Below, in pieces: positions 21,011 to 28,959 of a stretch of 64,000 bases of DNA. A program made the translations under genes and the position numbers. Position 1 is the first letter of the stretch. Each line of letters opens with the position of its first letter. The notes under the pieces were generated by a model. It was not told the origin of the DNA, searched no databases, and worked only from the letters and a program-made list of their open reading frames with translations. The DNA comes from Tetramitus jugosus (taxonomy: Eukaryota; Heterolobosea; Eutetramitea; Acrasida; Vahlkampfiidae). The stretch is from NCBI GenBank assembly GCA_937625935.1, contig OW569382.1:62001-126000 (forward strand), in the 5' to 3' direction.

Positions 21011-21546
21011 TAAATTGTTTTATTGCTAAGTACTTGTGTTGTTGTGTGCGAATTGATCCCAATGAAACAAGTGACGATGATTTTGAACGGAGGATAGGTG
21101 TTCATCAGTGTAATATTTATTGTTCACCGTAATTTGTTGTGTCATCGTAATGTTGGTTGTGGTGACGATGTTGGCCGTTGTTGATGAATTTATCATTCAA
21201 TATTTCATCACATGAGTATTGCTCAATGTTGTGTCCACGTTAGTGTTTGTTTGTCGGTGGTGTGGTGGGAAATGTGATTATACAGGTCACGTTCGGTGGG
21301 GAAGAGATCTTTCTCCATCTACATGCTGTTAGTTCATGGTGTTGGTTGTTTCTTCTAGGTACTTCAGTATTGTTGGGTTGAATAGTTGATTCTGCAGCTG
21401 TCATTTTTGGTTGAGGATTTGTGGTTGTGATGTGTGAAGCTGTTTGTTGGTGTTTGATTTGGTTTGGTTTGGTGAAAATGGAACGGTTTTTGGGTGCGAC
21501 TCAAATGCCATACAAATTGTTTATTCTGTGTTGCTACCACAAAAAA
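21011..21546. other. G/T-rich spacer with a possible decayed minus-strand gene
   Basis: Strongly strand-asymmetric (G/T on plus, C/A on minus). On the minus strand an ATG at 21404 opens a 14-codon exon followed by a 44-nt GT…CTAAC…AG intron-like segment (21362-21319). An ATG-starting continuation (MEKDLFPTERDLYNHIS) ends at 21223, with further frame-shifted coding-like sequence to about 21110. It could be a decayed gene of the element or chance. No right terminus of the larger element is seen here. Confidence 0.25.
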
Positions 21547-21681
21547 ACGACCTCATTGAGGGTTTTTCTTTTTACGACGAAGCACAAACCAAAAAAACAT
21601 CCTGGTTGTGTTTGCAAATTTTTTGATTTGTGATGCGCCAACAAAACACAAAAACTGTTTCCTTTTGACACAAACAAAACT

Positions 21682-22335
21682 TTATTTAATAAAAATGGTG
21701 CAATCCTCTTCAATTGTCTCAAAGTCTCTCTCATCTTGAACAACGATTTGAACACCATTTTTTTCGTAGTATAGGTCAACGAGCCCATCATCATTCATCC
21801 CACATGCCAAACATTCAAGATCACGAAAACTCTGCACCTTCACGTATTTTGTTAATGTTCCATTTTTCAGAAACACTTTCTTCTCATCCTGATAGTCCAA
21901 ATCAGTCAGTTTTGCCAATGCATGTCGACACATCTTGAGCAAGGATGCATATTCTTTAGTTTCATTTAACATCTGTACTTGATTCGAAGCGTAACTCACA
22001 TATGAAAACGCTTGTTCTTTGGCCACATCATTGTTTCTTGTAACGGCCATTGGATACTTATCATTCGAAGATAGAGACGATTGGCTTTCTTGAATACTTC
22101 CAGCAAGTTCATCTTCATCATTGGCGAGAACCGTACTGGTATTTGCGAGGATATTTTCGTCTTCGATTAACTTGAGGTATGCAGAAAATAATGGATTATC
22201 TTCTTCAATCCATGCTCTGACTTGATCATGTGGCCACGCAATAGGTATACGCTCACCTTCATCACCTTTAGCATCACCCAAAGTAACAACGTCTCCAGCA
22301 GGCTTGGGAATACAGGTACTATCTTTTCCATTCAT
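21682..22335 (-). CDS. Transposon-encoded beta-grasp protein lacking the Myb-like domain
   Basis: A 217-residue intact frame with an ATG at 22335. It aligns with the C-terminal two thirds of the gene at 17946-19044: a shared IPKPAG/LPKPVK segment, WPHDQ motif, LLEDEN/LIEDEN and AKEQAFSYVSYASNQ region, and the C-terminal VKVQSFRDLECLA … VDLYYEKNGVQIVVQDERDFETI beta-grasp part. The DNA-binding region is absent. Function is unknown; it may be a partner or decoy for the full-length protein. The intact frame contrasts with the broken paralog. Confidence 0.6.
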   Translation of the reverse strand: MNGKDSTCIPKPAGDVVTLGDAKGDEGERIPIAWPHDQVRAWIEEDNPLFSAYLKLIEDENILANTSTVLANDEDELAGSIQESQSSLSSNDKYPMAVTRNNDVAKEQAFSYVSYASNQVQMLNETKEYASLLKMCRHALAKLTDLDYQDEKKVFLKNGTLTKYVKVQSFRDLECLACGMNDDGLVDLYYEKNGVQIVVQDERDFETIEEDCTIFIK

Positions 22336-22379
22336 ATAAATGGATTGTAACTAAACGGTCATAATGAGAGAAGTGATGA

Positions 22380-22990
22380 GGAAATAAATAATATTAATCA
22401 AATTTGTGAACTTTTTCCCATACAATGCTGCAACGTTATCACATTGGTATCGAGATCAGATTTTTTTCCGAATCTCCGAATTTTTATAATCTTGTTTGGT
22501 CGACCTCCGGTCAGGATCGGAGTCACAAATATCCTCTTTCATTGTTGGAAGATGTTACTATTTTTAGTGTAAGGGAGTCCGCGCTATTTGTCGATGTCGC
22601 GGTTGCTGAGAAATTTGTCAAACGAACATTGGATGACGCGACAAATGCCGAGCGAGATCTGAGATTGGCAATTGCCCTTGACTTTTTGGAGAGAGAAGGA
22701 CGAGAAATATATGGTTTGGTCGACCAGAACAAGTGGTGGAGACTGTATCAATATTTCTCTTTTATGTGTGCATTGAATGATGCTACACACGGACTTGCTC
22801 TCGGTTCGCCAGGAAGCTTTTTCTGCCACAAGATAGGAGCTTCTGTCTTTGCTTGATATTATCGGAATAGACTGTTTGACAAGAGCCAAAAGCGATGGAA
22901 TAGAGAAACAATAGAAGAATTAGAAATAAAAATTCGACAAAAATTGTAATCATTTTTATTCTTTGTTTGTGTTGTTTTGTGTTGTTTTGT
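22380..22990 (+). pseudogene. Second copy of the unknown third transposon gene (decayed ends)
   Basis: An ATG at 22425 opens 143 codons ending at 22856. The similarity to the gene at 20376 begins upstream in another frame (NERSDEEIN…ICELF), joined by a 1-base gap near 22415, and no ATG precedes it. At the 3' end a TGA replaces the residue before YYRNR, and matching codons continue afterwards to a TAA near 22950. So both ends are damaged, but differently from the other copy. Core motifs SESPNFYNL, WSTSGQ, HKYPLSLL and SPGSFF are kept. Confidence 0.5.
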
Positions 22991-23101
22991 TTGTGTTTGT
23001 TTTGTTGAATCAGAAACAGTTTCTGTGCGCAACGTTTTTTTTGCACAAACACTCTTTGTTTGTGTTATGACAACAAAAAGAAAAACCCTCATTGAGGTTG
23101 T

Positions 23102-24149
23102 TTGATTTTCTTACTCAACAAAAAGAGAGAAAATTTGGTGGAACAAAAATTTCCAACAAACTGCTCTCAACACAACAAAAAAAAGAATGTAGCAAACAAC
23201 ATCTCTGGACAACAACCCATTTACTTTTAGGAGAACAATGTTTGGTCTGTCACCATCAACACTCCAAATAGTGTACAGTTCTCTACCTTCGAACACAACA
23301 CTCACACACCATGTCACACTATTGCCAGATATTGAGAGGAAAAACAATCTTGCATGCCATTTGTGTAACCAACAGCAAAAGAAAGAGTAGAACAAGAAAT
23401 AAATCTACACATCATTTAAGAACAGCTTTGATTTTTTCTTGTTCCAATCGATGTTTATTGAAAGAATTCTACAAGAACAACCAATCATATACACATTAAA
23501 GCTAGAGGGGCTATAGAGATTCCAAACTGGAACGTCCCTTCCTTGATACAATTGATATGAGACCCACATTAACGCTAGTTGTCGTATCGTGACACACAAA
23601 CAATCTGTAATTATTCCCAGTGGAACAGTCAGTGTCTGCTCTACGAGCATTCACAAATCGACATCAGACATTCTGCTTTTGAACTCCAGACATGCTCTTT
23701 TCTCCCACAGATCAAGTTACTAAACAGCAAATGGAGCAAAAAAAAGAACTGAGGTTTTCGTTTTTTACTGGTGGAATCACACACAAATACAAATCGGGCT
23801 AACTTTTGTGATTTTATGTTGGGTTGTTGTTCATTCCATTTCACGAGACACAACATTTTTTATGATTTGACGAGCTTATTTTCTTGGCGCGTAAAATGTT
23901 TTTTTGCCTTGAATTCTTTAAATAAATAACTTGCCTTATGACAATAGGTAATAACACTTGATCCGGTTGGAAGGCCTGATCTTTTTCCATGCTGGGTTGG
24001 GAGTTGATCTGGACTATTAATTGTGCTTGTTCTTGCTCTGTCCTTACGACAATAGGTAATCACTCTGGGTTCAACAGGTGCACCAGAAAGAGTGATACAT
24101 TGAGACTTGTCTGAATCATTTGTTATCCTTGTGTCCTTACTACAAAATG
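23102..24149. other. Gene-poor region with a degenerate ~100-bp tandem motif
   Basis: I see no convincing gene. At 23934, 24039 and 24133 a ~22-bp motif (CCTTAYGACAATAGGTAATMAC-like) recurs at intervals of about 105 and 94 bp. On the minus strand it reads SVITFCSK, RVITYCRK and SVITYCHK in one frame. It may be remnants of a tandem-repeat gene or a decayed element. Confidence 0.3.
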
Positions 24150-24499
24150 TAATCACGCTGGATACGCTCTCCAGGTGTACAATTCCCAATATCGTGATAA
24201 GTCTTCCACTGTGTGACTTTAAGGATCCACATCCGATATTCGGAACATCCTTCTCAGTAGATCATACTCATATGCGTGTTGGTCAAGGTACGAACAAAAA
24301 AGGCTATATAGGGCAGACAAGGGACACGCCATTATCGGACAAATCAACTGGTCATTGCACGAACCACGATATCCTACACTCATATGAACGATATTCCCTT
24401 GCCTATCAACAGTGCAATGACCAGTTGATCCTCTCTCTTTCGGGTCTACTCTCATTATTACCTGAAAATGTAAAGATCTGTGCAGATGGAGGATTCTGA
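24150..24499 (+). pseudogene. Harbinger-like transposase relic with an internal micro-inversion
   Basis: The plus strand encodes FKDPHPIFGTSFSVDHTHMRVGQ and, after shifts, DKGHAIIGQI and NDQLILSLSGLLSLLPENVKICADGGF, all matching the transposase at 18989-20278. The segment that should encode ITVDRxGNIVHMSVGYRGS is present on the minus strand instead (24411-24361), flanked by perfect 15-bp inverted arms AACTGGTCATTGCAC (24346-24360 and 24412-24426). The sequence stops after the second catalytic Asp. Frameshifts and the inversion make it non-functional. Confidence 0.75.
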
Positions 24500-24723
24500 G
24501 CACCCAATAACTATTGTAGTTAATTCTGAGGATGACTTTGAAGTCATGACGACCGGAACTCAACTGAATGTCCTCCTCCTCCTTGTGATCCTCTTTTTAT
24601 CAACAAATTTAAGTTGTGCAAAATAGAATGTCCAAAACACCATCCACAAATTTTATTCACATAAACTGCCAACGTAATTTTTATGATTGGCCAAAGCTCA
24701 AGACTTGAAAATCAAAAAGAGAG

Positions 24724-24797
24724 TACAGACGGCGGGACTCGAACCCGCAACCCCCGGCTCCGTAGGCCGATACTCTATCCAATTGAGCCACGCCTGC
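24724..24797 (-). tRNA. tRNA-Arg (anticodon ACG)
   Basis: The 5' end is at 24797. It folds as a full cloverleaf: acceptor GCAGGCG with CGTCTGT (two G-T pairs), D-arm GCTC…GAGT, anticodon loop CTACGGA with ACG, T-arm GCGGG-TTCGAGT-CCCGC. There is no intron. A TTTTT Pol III terminator lies just downstream on the minus strand (about 24715). Retrotransposon insertion starts 41-55 bp upstream of its 5' end. Confidence 0.93.
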
Positions 24798-24852
24798 TTG
24801 ATATGTTGGTAATTCGTCAATATGTTGCCACGCTATGCTCTCTAAAAAACGC

Positions 24853-25995
24853 GGTAAGAGGGACACGCTTGAGGAAATCAAGCACACACAAACATTCCAA
24901 CATGAGAATGTCTTCCAGTCAAGCAACCGCCTCGAGTACGTCAAGAACACTTACCTTAAGTGGTGTGCGCAAAGGATGCACACCCAAGGCATTACACTTA
25001 ACAATGGGAGCACCCACCGCAATTGTGACGATTGTAACATTGCCCGGTATGTTCCAACAACTATTCTCAAGAAGCTGTTCAAGGGTGGAATCACTAACAG
25101 AAATCAGCTGATGGTTGGTGTGAGAGTCATGAGTTTAAAGGAAATCAAAAACAAGTTCCCAGGATGCAAGATTGGACCAAGGTCTCATGAGTTGTTGACA
25201 ATAATGGTGTCACAAATGAATGAATGTGAGTGCACTTCGACGTTAGAAACTAACGCCAGAGTCTCTGTAGAGCAAACTTTGATGATAGGACAATATCCCG
25301 TCGAGAGCAGAGAGCAAATACAGTTGCGAATGGAGCATGAGAGACTCTGCAGGATTAGAGAGATTGGTGGTCTGTGGTGGTTACAAGTTGAAGCAATGGA
25401 TGGTGGGGTGGACTTTAGTTTTCTAAAGTACCCCCACAAGATTGACAGAAAGCTGGAGTGGTTCCATGCACAAGTGCGCAGTGGTACTTTGCACACTCGA
25501 GAAGTCATGAGGGTATTGTATGGAAAAAATGAAGCTCCAACCGTGTGTGAAAGATGTAACAAGGAGTCAGAGACTATTCTACATTGTCTCATTCGCTGTC
25601 CACGAGCCATATTGATTAGAAGAAGACTGGCTATGTCGGTCGGTGATGAACTGAGTGGTCTGGGAGTCCATCCAAAACACAAGATAGACCTATGGTTCGA
25701 CTCGGTGTGTTGGAAAGGAGGTAAGATGAGTGTGCAACCAAACCGAAAATCGAGCAAAGAGTTCCTCCTAGGTATGATGGGTGTAGAGAAGGAAGCAGTG
25801 GATCAAATTATGAGAGGGATGAGGAAGAACGGAATCAAGAAAGATATTGCGGAAAAGAGGAGCCAGCAAGTGAAAAGGAGGTGCGTCGAAACCCTTCACC
25901 AATTGTACACCTCCTATAAGGAAGGAACAAAACTTGATGCCCTACAGGCACCATTGTTAGAATTAAGAAGTAATGGAGGAGATAACGCTCTTTGA
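24853..25995 (+). pseudogene. C-terminal part of a non-LTR retrotransposon ORF (zf-RVT end)
   Basis: The frame has no stop for ~380 codons but lacks the reverse-transcriptase core, lost by 5' truncation. It ends in a zf-RVT-like CCHC module, CERCNKESETILHCLIRC (spacing C-x2-C-x8-H-x4-C), preceded by FHAQVRSGTLHTREV. A ~120-residue helical tail includes KEFLLGMMGVEKEA. The tail and module recur in units II and III with clear divergence, so related but distinct families are present. The apparent start inside the target duplication is accidental. Confidence 0.75.
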
Positions 25996-26069
25996 GCGTT
26001 ATCCATTGTAAATATTCAGATAATAAAACAGAGCAACCAGTTGGTTGTATTAAAAAAAAAAAAAAAAAA
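24853..26069 (+). mobile_element. 5'-truncated non-LTR retrotransposon, unit I, upstream of tRNA-Arg
   Basis: Flanked by a perfect 15-bp target duplication CTCTCTAAAAAACGC (24838-24852 and 26070-26084). It ends in a poly-A tail (26052-26068). It encodes the last ~380 codons of a retrotransposon polyprotein, ending at 25995. The 3' UTR holds a perfect stem (GATAACGCTC / GAGCGTTATC, 25981-26003) and a terminal stem CAACC/GGTTG (26034-26047) before TATTAAAA. Its 5' end faces the tRNA; truncation is the usual result of incomplete reverse transcription. Confidence 0.85.
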
Positions 26070-26084
26070 CTCTCTAAAAAACGC

Positions 26085-26952
26085 CGGAAAAAAACGCCGA
26101 TGAAAAAACGAACACACACCTGTTGTTCGTGAGTATGAGAAGCGCGCCATGCTCGGCACAACAAAGGTCAAGAACGTGCTCAATAAGCATAACACCGCCT
26201 TTGTTGTGATGGAGAACGAAACGTATGCCGATGCTTTGCTTCGGGACGTTAAATCCATGCCAGCGCTTCCTTCCACGCCCACGTGATCCTGTCAAGGATG
26301 AATGCAAGAGGCCGACCAAGATGTGCCAAGAGCTCTTGGTTTTGGTGGAAGATCAGCGCCACCAAGTCAGTGAGTTGAAGGATATGACCGTCAACCGAAT
26401 TCCCTTCGAGTCCCCGTCCCCAAGGACACCGGAACGAATTCCCGAATTCGAACACTCGACTCCAGCTACGTCCGAAGACTGGGAGTCGATCTACCAGAGT
26501 TGCCTCCCGCCACTCCAACTACGTCACCCAAGTGCAAACCACCACAATGTTCTCATAAAGACAGGGTGCAAAAAGAAAAGGTCACAAAAACACTACGAGT
26601 CATTGATGGCACCAAGAAAGAGTGTGCTAAAGAACTGCACAAATTAGTCACCACGTCCAAGGAGCGATGGAGGGACACGATACTCTGCACCGTTCCGTTG
26701 CAAAGCAACAAAACATCAACTACGAATCCTCATAAACTTAACAAGATAATGGAAAGACCAAGGGCTCTGCACGGTGCAGAGCAGCATCATTCCCTGCAAC
26801 AAGGTGAAATGAATCAAGAGGCAATTCACGTTGTATGGAAAATAACAAAGATGCCCATTCTTCCAGCTGGAAAAACACATGAAAAAACGAAAACATTCCA
26901 TCCTCATTCTCGAGTGATACGAGGGAGTATTCACGAGATGGATACTCGGTGA
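26085..26952 (+). pseudogene. Decayed retrotransposon-like coding region
   Basis: Three successive plus-strand frames appear to be one degenerate protein. The first starts near 26149 (MLGTTKVKNVLNKHNTAFVVM). The second covers 26284-26647 (DECKRPTKMCQELLVLVEDQR, Pro/Glu/Ser-rich). The third covers about 26500-26952 (CKPPQ … KECAKELHKLVTTSKERW). There is no recognisable domain. It probably belongs to an older element into whose 5' edge unit I inserted, since the target duplication runs straight into it. The repeated AAAAACGCCG motifs at 26076-26100 support an element edge. Confidence 0.45.
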
Positions 26953-27334
26953 AAAACGGTTCCATACAGGAATGAACCTGTGATAAAGGGTCGTGAGTGA
27001 AACAGGCCCTGTTATTGCAAGAACCATAGGAATGATAGCTGGGAATCTGTTATGAACCAGGAAAATACTCTACTCCCAGAGTCAGTTATGTTGAAGAACC
27101 CACAGAGACAGTCCAAACCCAACAATCATGTTGAGGGTGATATGGTACAATATTAATGACATCACAGGGAAAGCCAATGATGTCGTAAATTTGTGATGTA
27201 CCAAATTCTCGCTACAAAAGTTCCAATAAGCACAATCACGTTGGCCCATAGAAAAGATCCTACATACTAAGTGGCTGGAAACTATGTATTCGGGCAAGTT
27301 AGTTTTTCTTCGAAATCAATTATCAAAAAATAGA
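26953..27334. other. Intergenic sequence before tRNA-Met
   Basis: No protein-like frame. A loose inverted repeat, TGGTACA (27141) … TGTACCA (27204), encloses ATGACATCA/TGATGTCGT-like sequence. A TTTTTT run on the minus strand at about 27325-27330 is the tRNA-Met terminator. Confidence 0.35.
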
Positions 27335-27407
27335 TGCGGGTTGTGAGGATCGAACTCACGACCTTGGATTATGAGACCTACGCGACTACCAGCTGCGCCA
27401 AACCCGC
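27335..27407 (-). tRNA. tRNA-Met, elongator type (anticodon CAT)
   Basis: The 5' end is at 27407. The acceptor stem GCGGGTT/AACCCGC is perfect. The D-arm begins GGCGCAGCTGG, and the anticodon loop is CTCATAA. The T-arm GTGAG-TTCGATC-CTCAC is typical of eukaryotic elongator Met tRNA. The anticodon stem has an A-A mismatch (positions 28/42) plus the T-T pair usual in this tRNA. A Pol III T-run follows. Three nested retrotransposon insertions begin 31-46 bp upstream. Confidence 0.88.
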
Positions 27408-27453
27408 TTCTGATTAAAAGCGTTACTTTTAATTTCGATGATTTTCGCACTGT

Positions 27454-27803
27454 CCGAGATCCCGGAAGACCAGTCGGGAGTACCTCTCGGGAATGATGGG
27501 CATTGAGAGTGAAGCTCTTGACGAAGTTATCGATGCATTGGTGAAGAATGGAATGAAGTTAGAACTAGCCCATCGCAAGGCACGAAGCTTTGTCAGTTGG
27601 GTAAAGAGTCGCTGCATCGTTACTTTGCACAAACTCTACCAGCAATCAAAAGACTACAAACAGCAGTAACGCTCTCCGAGCGTTACTGAAAGGAAAGATA
27701 AGTGCCGCTCTTCGAGCGGCACAGTGAGAATGAGAGAAACTATTTGAAAGAATGATACACAATAAAGTGAGCAACTACGTGTTGTATAAAAAAAAACAAA
27801 AAA
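27454..27803 (+). mobile_element. Truncated non-LTR retrotransposon, unit II, upstream of tRNA-Met
   Basis: Target duplication ATGATTTTCGCACTGT at 27438-27453 and 27804-27819. The insert encodes only the final ~70 codons of the polyprotein tail (TSREYLSGMMGIESEALDEV … stop at 27669). The 3' UTR has two perfect stems with GCTC/GAGC cores (27666-27686 and 27702-27722), then a terminal CAAC/GTTG stem, TATAAAA and a poly-A tail. It is the youngest of the three nested insertions, because its duplication splits the target used earlier. Confidence 0.82.
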
Positions 27804-27828
27804 ATGATTTTCGCACTGTTGGTGGAAC

Positions 27829-28430
27829 AACTTCAAGTCAGAAGTGGAACTCTCCACACAGAGGAAGTTGTTAGAGGTCTTTACAACCCCCATGATGCGT
27901 CTATCATGTGCTCCTGGTGCAAAAAAGAACCCGAGAGTGTCTTACACTGCTTGGTACGTTGTCCCAGGTCTGTCCATGCTAGACGGTGTCTAGCACTGAT
28001 AGTGGGTAAGGAACTAATTAGCATGGGAGTGTCAGCTGACAGTTGTATCGACATATGGTTCGATAATGTCAGACTCAAGAACGGAAAGATTGAAAAAAGA
28101 GCACTACGGTGGACTAGCAGAGAGTATCTAACAGGTATGATGGGCATCGAAACGAGTGCCATCGAAGACATCACCAATGGATTGGTAGCCAGTGGAGTAA
28201 GAGTAGCAGTGGCCGTAAAAAAAGCAAGAATTTATGTGAATGGGGTGAAACGGAGATGTCTCACGACTCTCCTTCACCTCTTCACCACAACAAAAGCGAA
28301 ACAACAATGACGCTCTGCGAGCGTCATTGAGAATTAATCAGGTGACCAAGGGTCATCGCTCTTCGGGCGATGGCCGAAGAAAACAAAAGACAATAAAGCG
28401 AGCAACCGAAATGGTTGTATAAAAAAAAAA
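27829..28430 (+). mobile_element. Truncated non-LTR retrotransposon, unit III
   Basis: Flanked by a 16-bp duplication GCACTGTTGGTGGAAC (27813-27828 and 28431-28446). It encodes the zf-RVT-like module MCSWCKKEPESVLHCLVRC and the helical tail (TSREYLTGMMGIETSA), ending at 28310. The 3' UTR has the TGACGCTC/GAGCGTCA stem (about 28309-28328), a second ATCGCTC/GGGCGAT stem (28355-28371), the terminal CAACC/GGTTG stem (28403-28417), then TATAAAAAAAAAA. It inserted across the left junction of unit IV. Confidence 0.82.
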
Positions 28431-28438
28431 GCACTGTT

Positions 28439-28944
28439 GGTGGAACCCTCCGAGGTGTTCAAGAAAGTCAAGAAAGAGATTGCTGCCCGAGCAATCATGG
28501 TGGACCGTGCAAGAAGCACAACCACCGAAGAAGATACAGTTGAGTTGGATCTCAGTAACCCCGACTGTGAGTTACAGAGTCCCCAACTCAACGAACACAA
28601 GAAGCGATCAGCACGTGTCACCGTTGGTGACACTGCTGCCAACAAGATCCCGGTCAGGTTGGCCAGTATCAAGTCAGGTGCTCTCCGTAGGTCCTACCAA
28701 CTGGCTAGGACGGAGCCATCTGACCTCCAGATGGTAGTGGAGGCCCTCGCAACGAATCCCTGAAGAAGGGATCAAAACAACATTCCAAGAAGAGAGTGAA
28801 TCCTGTTGCGTAGGCCTGCCACTCCACTGGGCAAGCACCACATCATGTTAGACAATTGAGAGCAGGCAAGCCTGCTCTCACACAAAAGAAAAATAAAAGT
28901 TCCGCAACGTGGTGCGTGAGCACCATTTGTTGTATTAAAAAAAA
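28439..28944 (+). mobile_element. Retrotransposon copy, unit IV, with a different ORF but the shared tail
   Basis: Target duplication GATTTTCGCACTGTT (left copy displaced to 27806-27820; right copy 28945-28959). The open frame to 28763 (VFKKVKKEIAARAIMV … ANKIPVRLASIKSGALRRSYQLARTEP) is unrelated to the zf-RVT tail of units I-III. The 3' region carries a perfect GAGAGCAGG/CCTGCTCTC stem (28857-28878) and a tail GAGCACC…TTGTTGTATTAAAA like the others. It may be a second element family, or a non-autonomous element using the same 3' recognition signal. Confidence 0.65.
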
Positions 28945-28959
28945 GATTTTCGCACTGTT

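Larger units (their letters stand above)
21547..23101. mobile_element. Short Harbinger-related element with terminal inverted repeats
   Basis: The left end 21547-21573 and right end 23075-23101 are inverted repeats (27 bp, about 2 mismatches; core CCTCATTGAGGG followed by a T-rich run ending CTTTTT). Similarity continues inward to an ACACAAAC-type stretch. Inside are truncated homologs of two genes of the larger element: the beta-grasp gene (minus) without its Myb-like domain, and the third gene (plus). There is no transposase. The two genes are divergent, as if the transposase segment had been deleted from between them. Probably non-autonomous. Confidence 0.65.

Noticed and set aside
24159-24189. 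MGIVHLE peptide shared with the coiled-coil protein at 44313
   Set aside because: Seven residues only, with different codons and no flanking similarity.
27141-27210. TGGTACA…TGTACCA inverted repeat
   Set aside because: Short arms, no coding content and no duplication; not enough to call an element.
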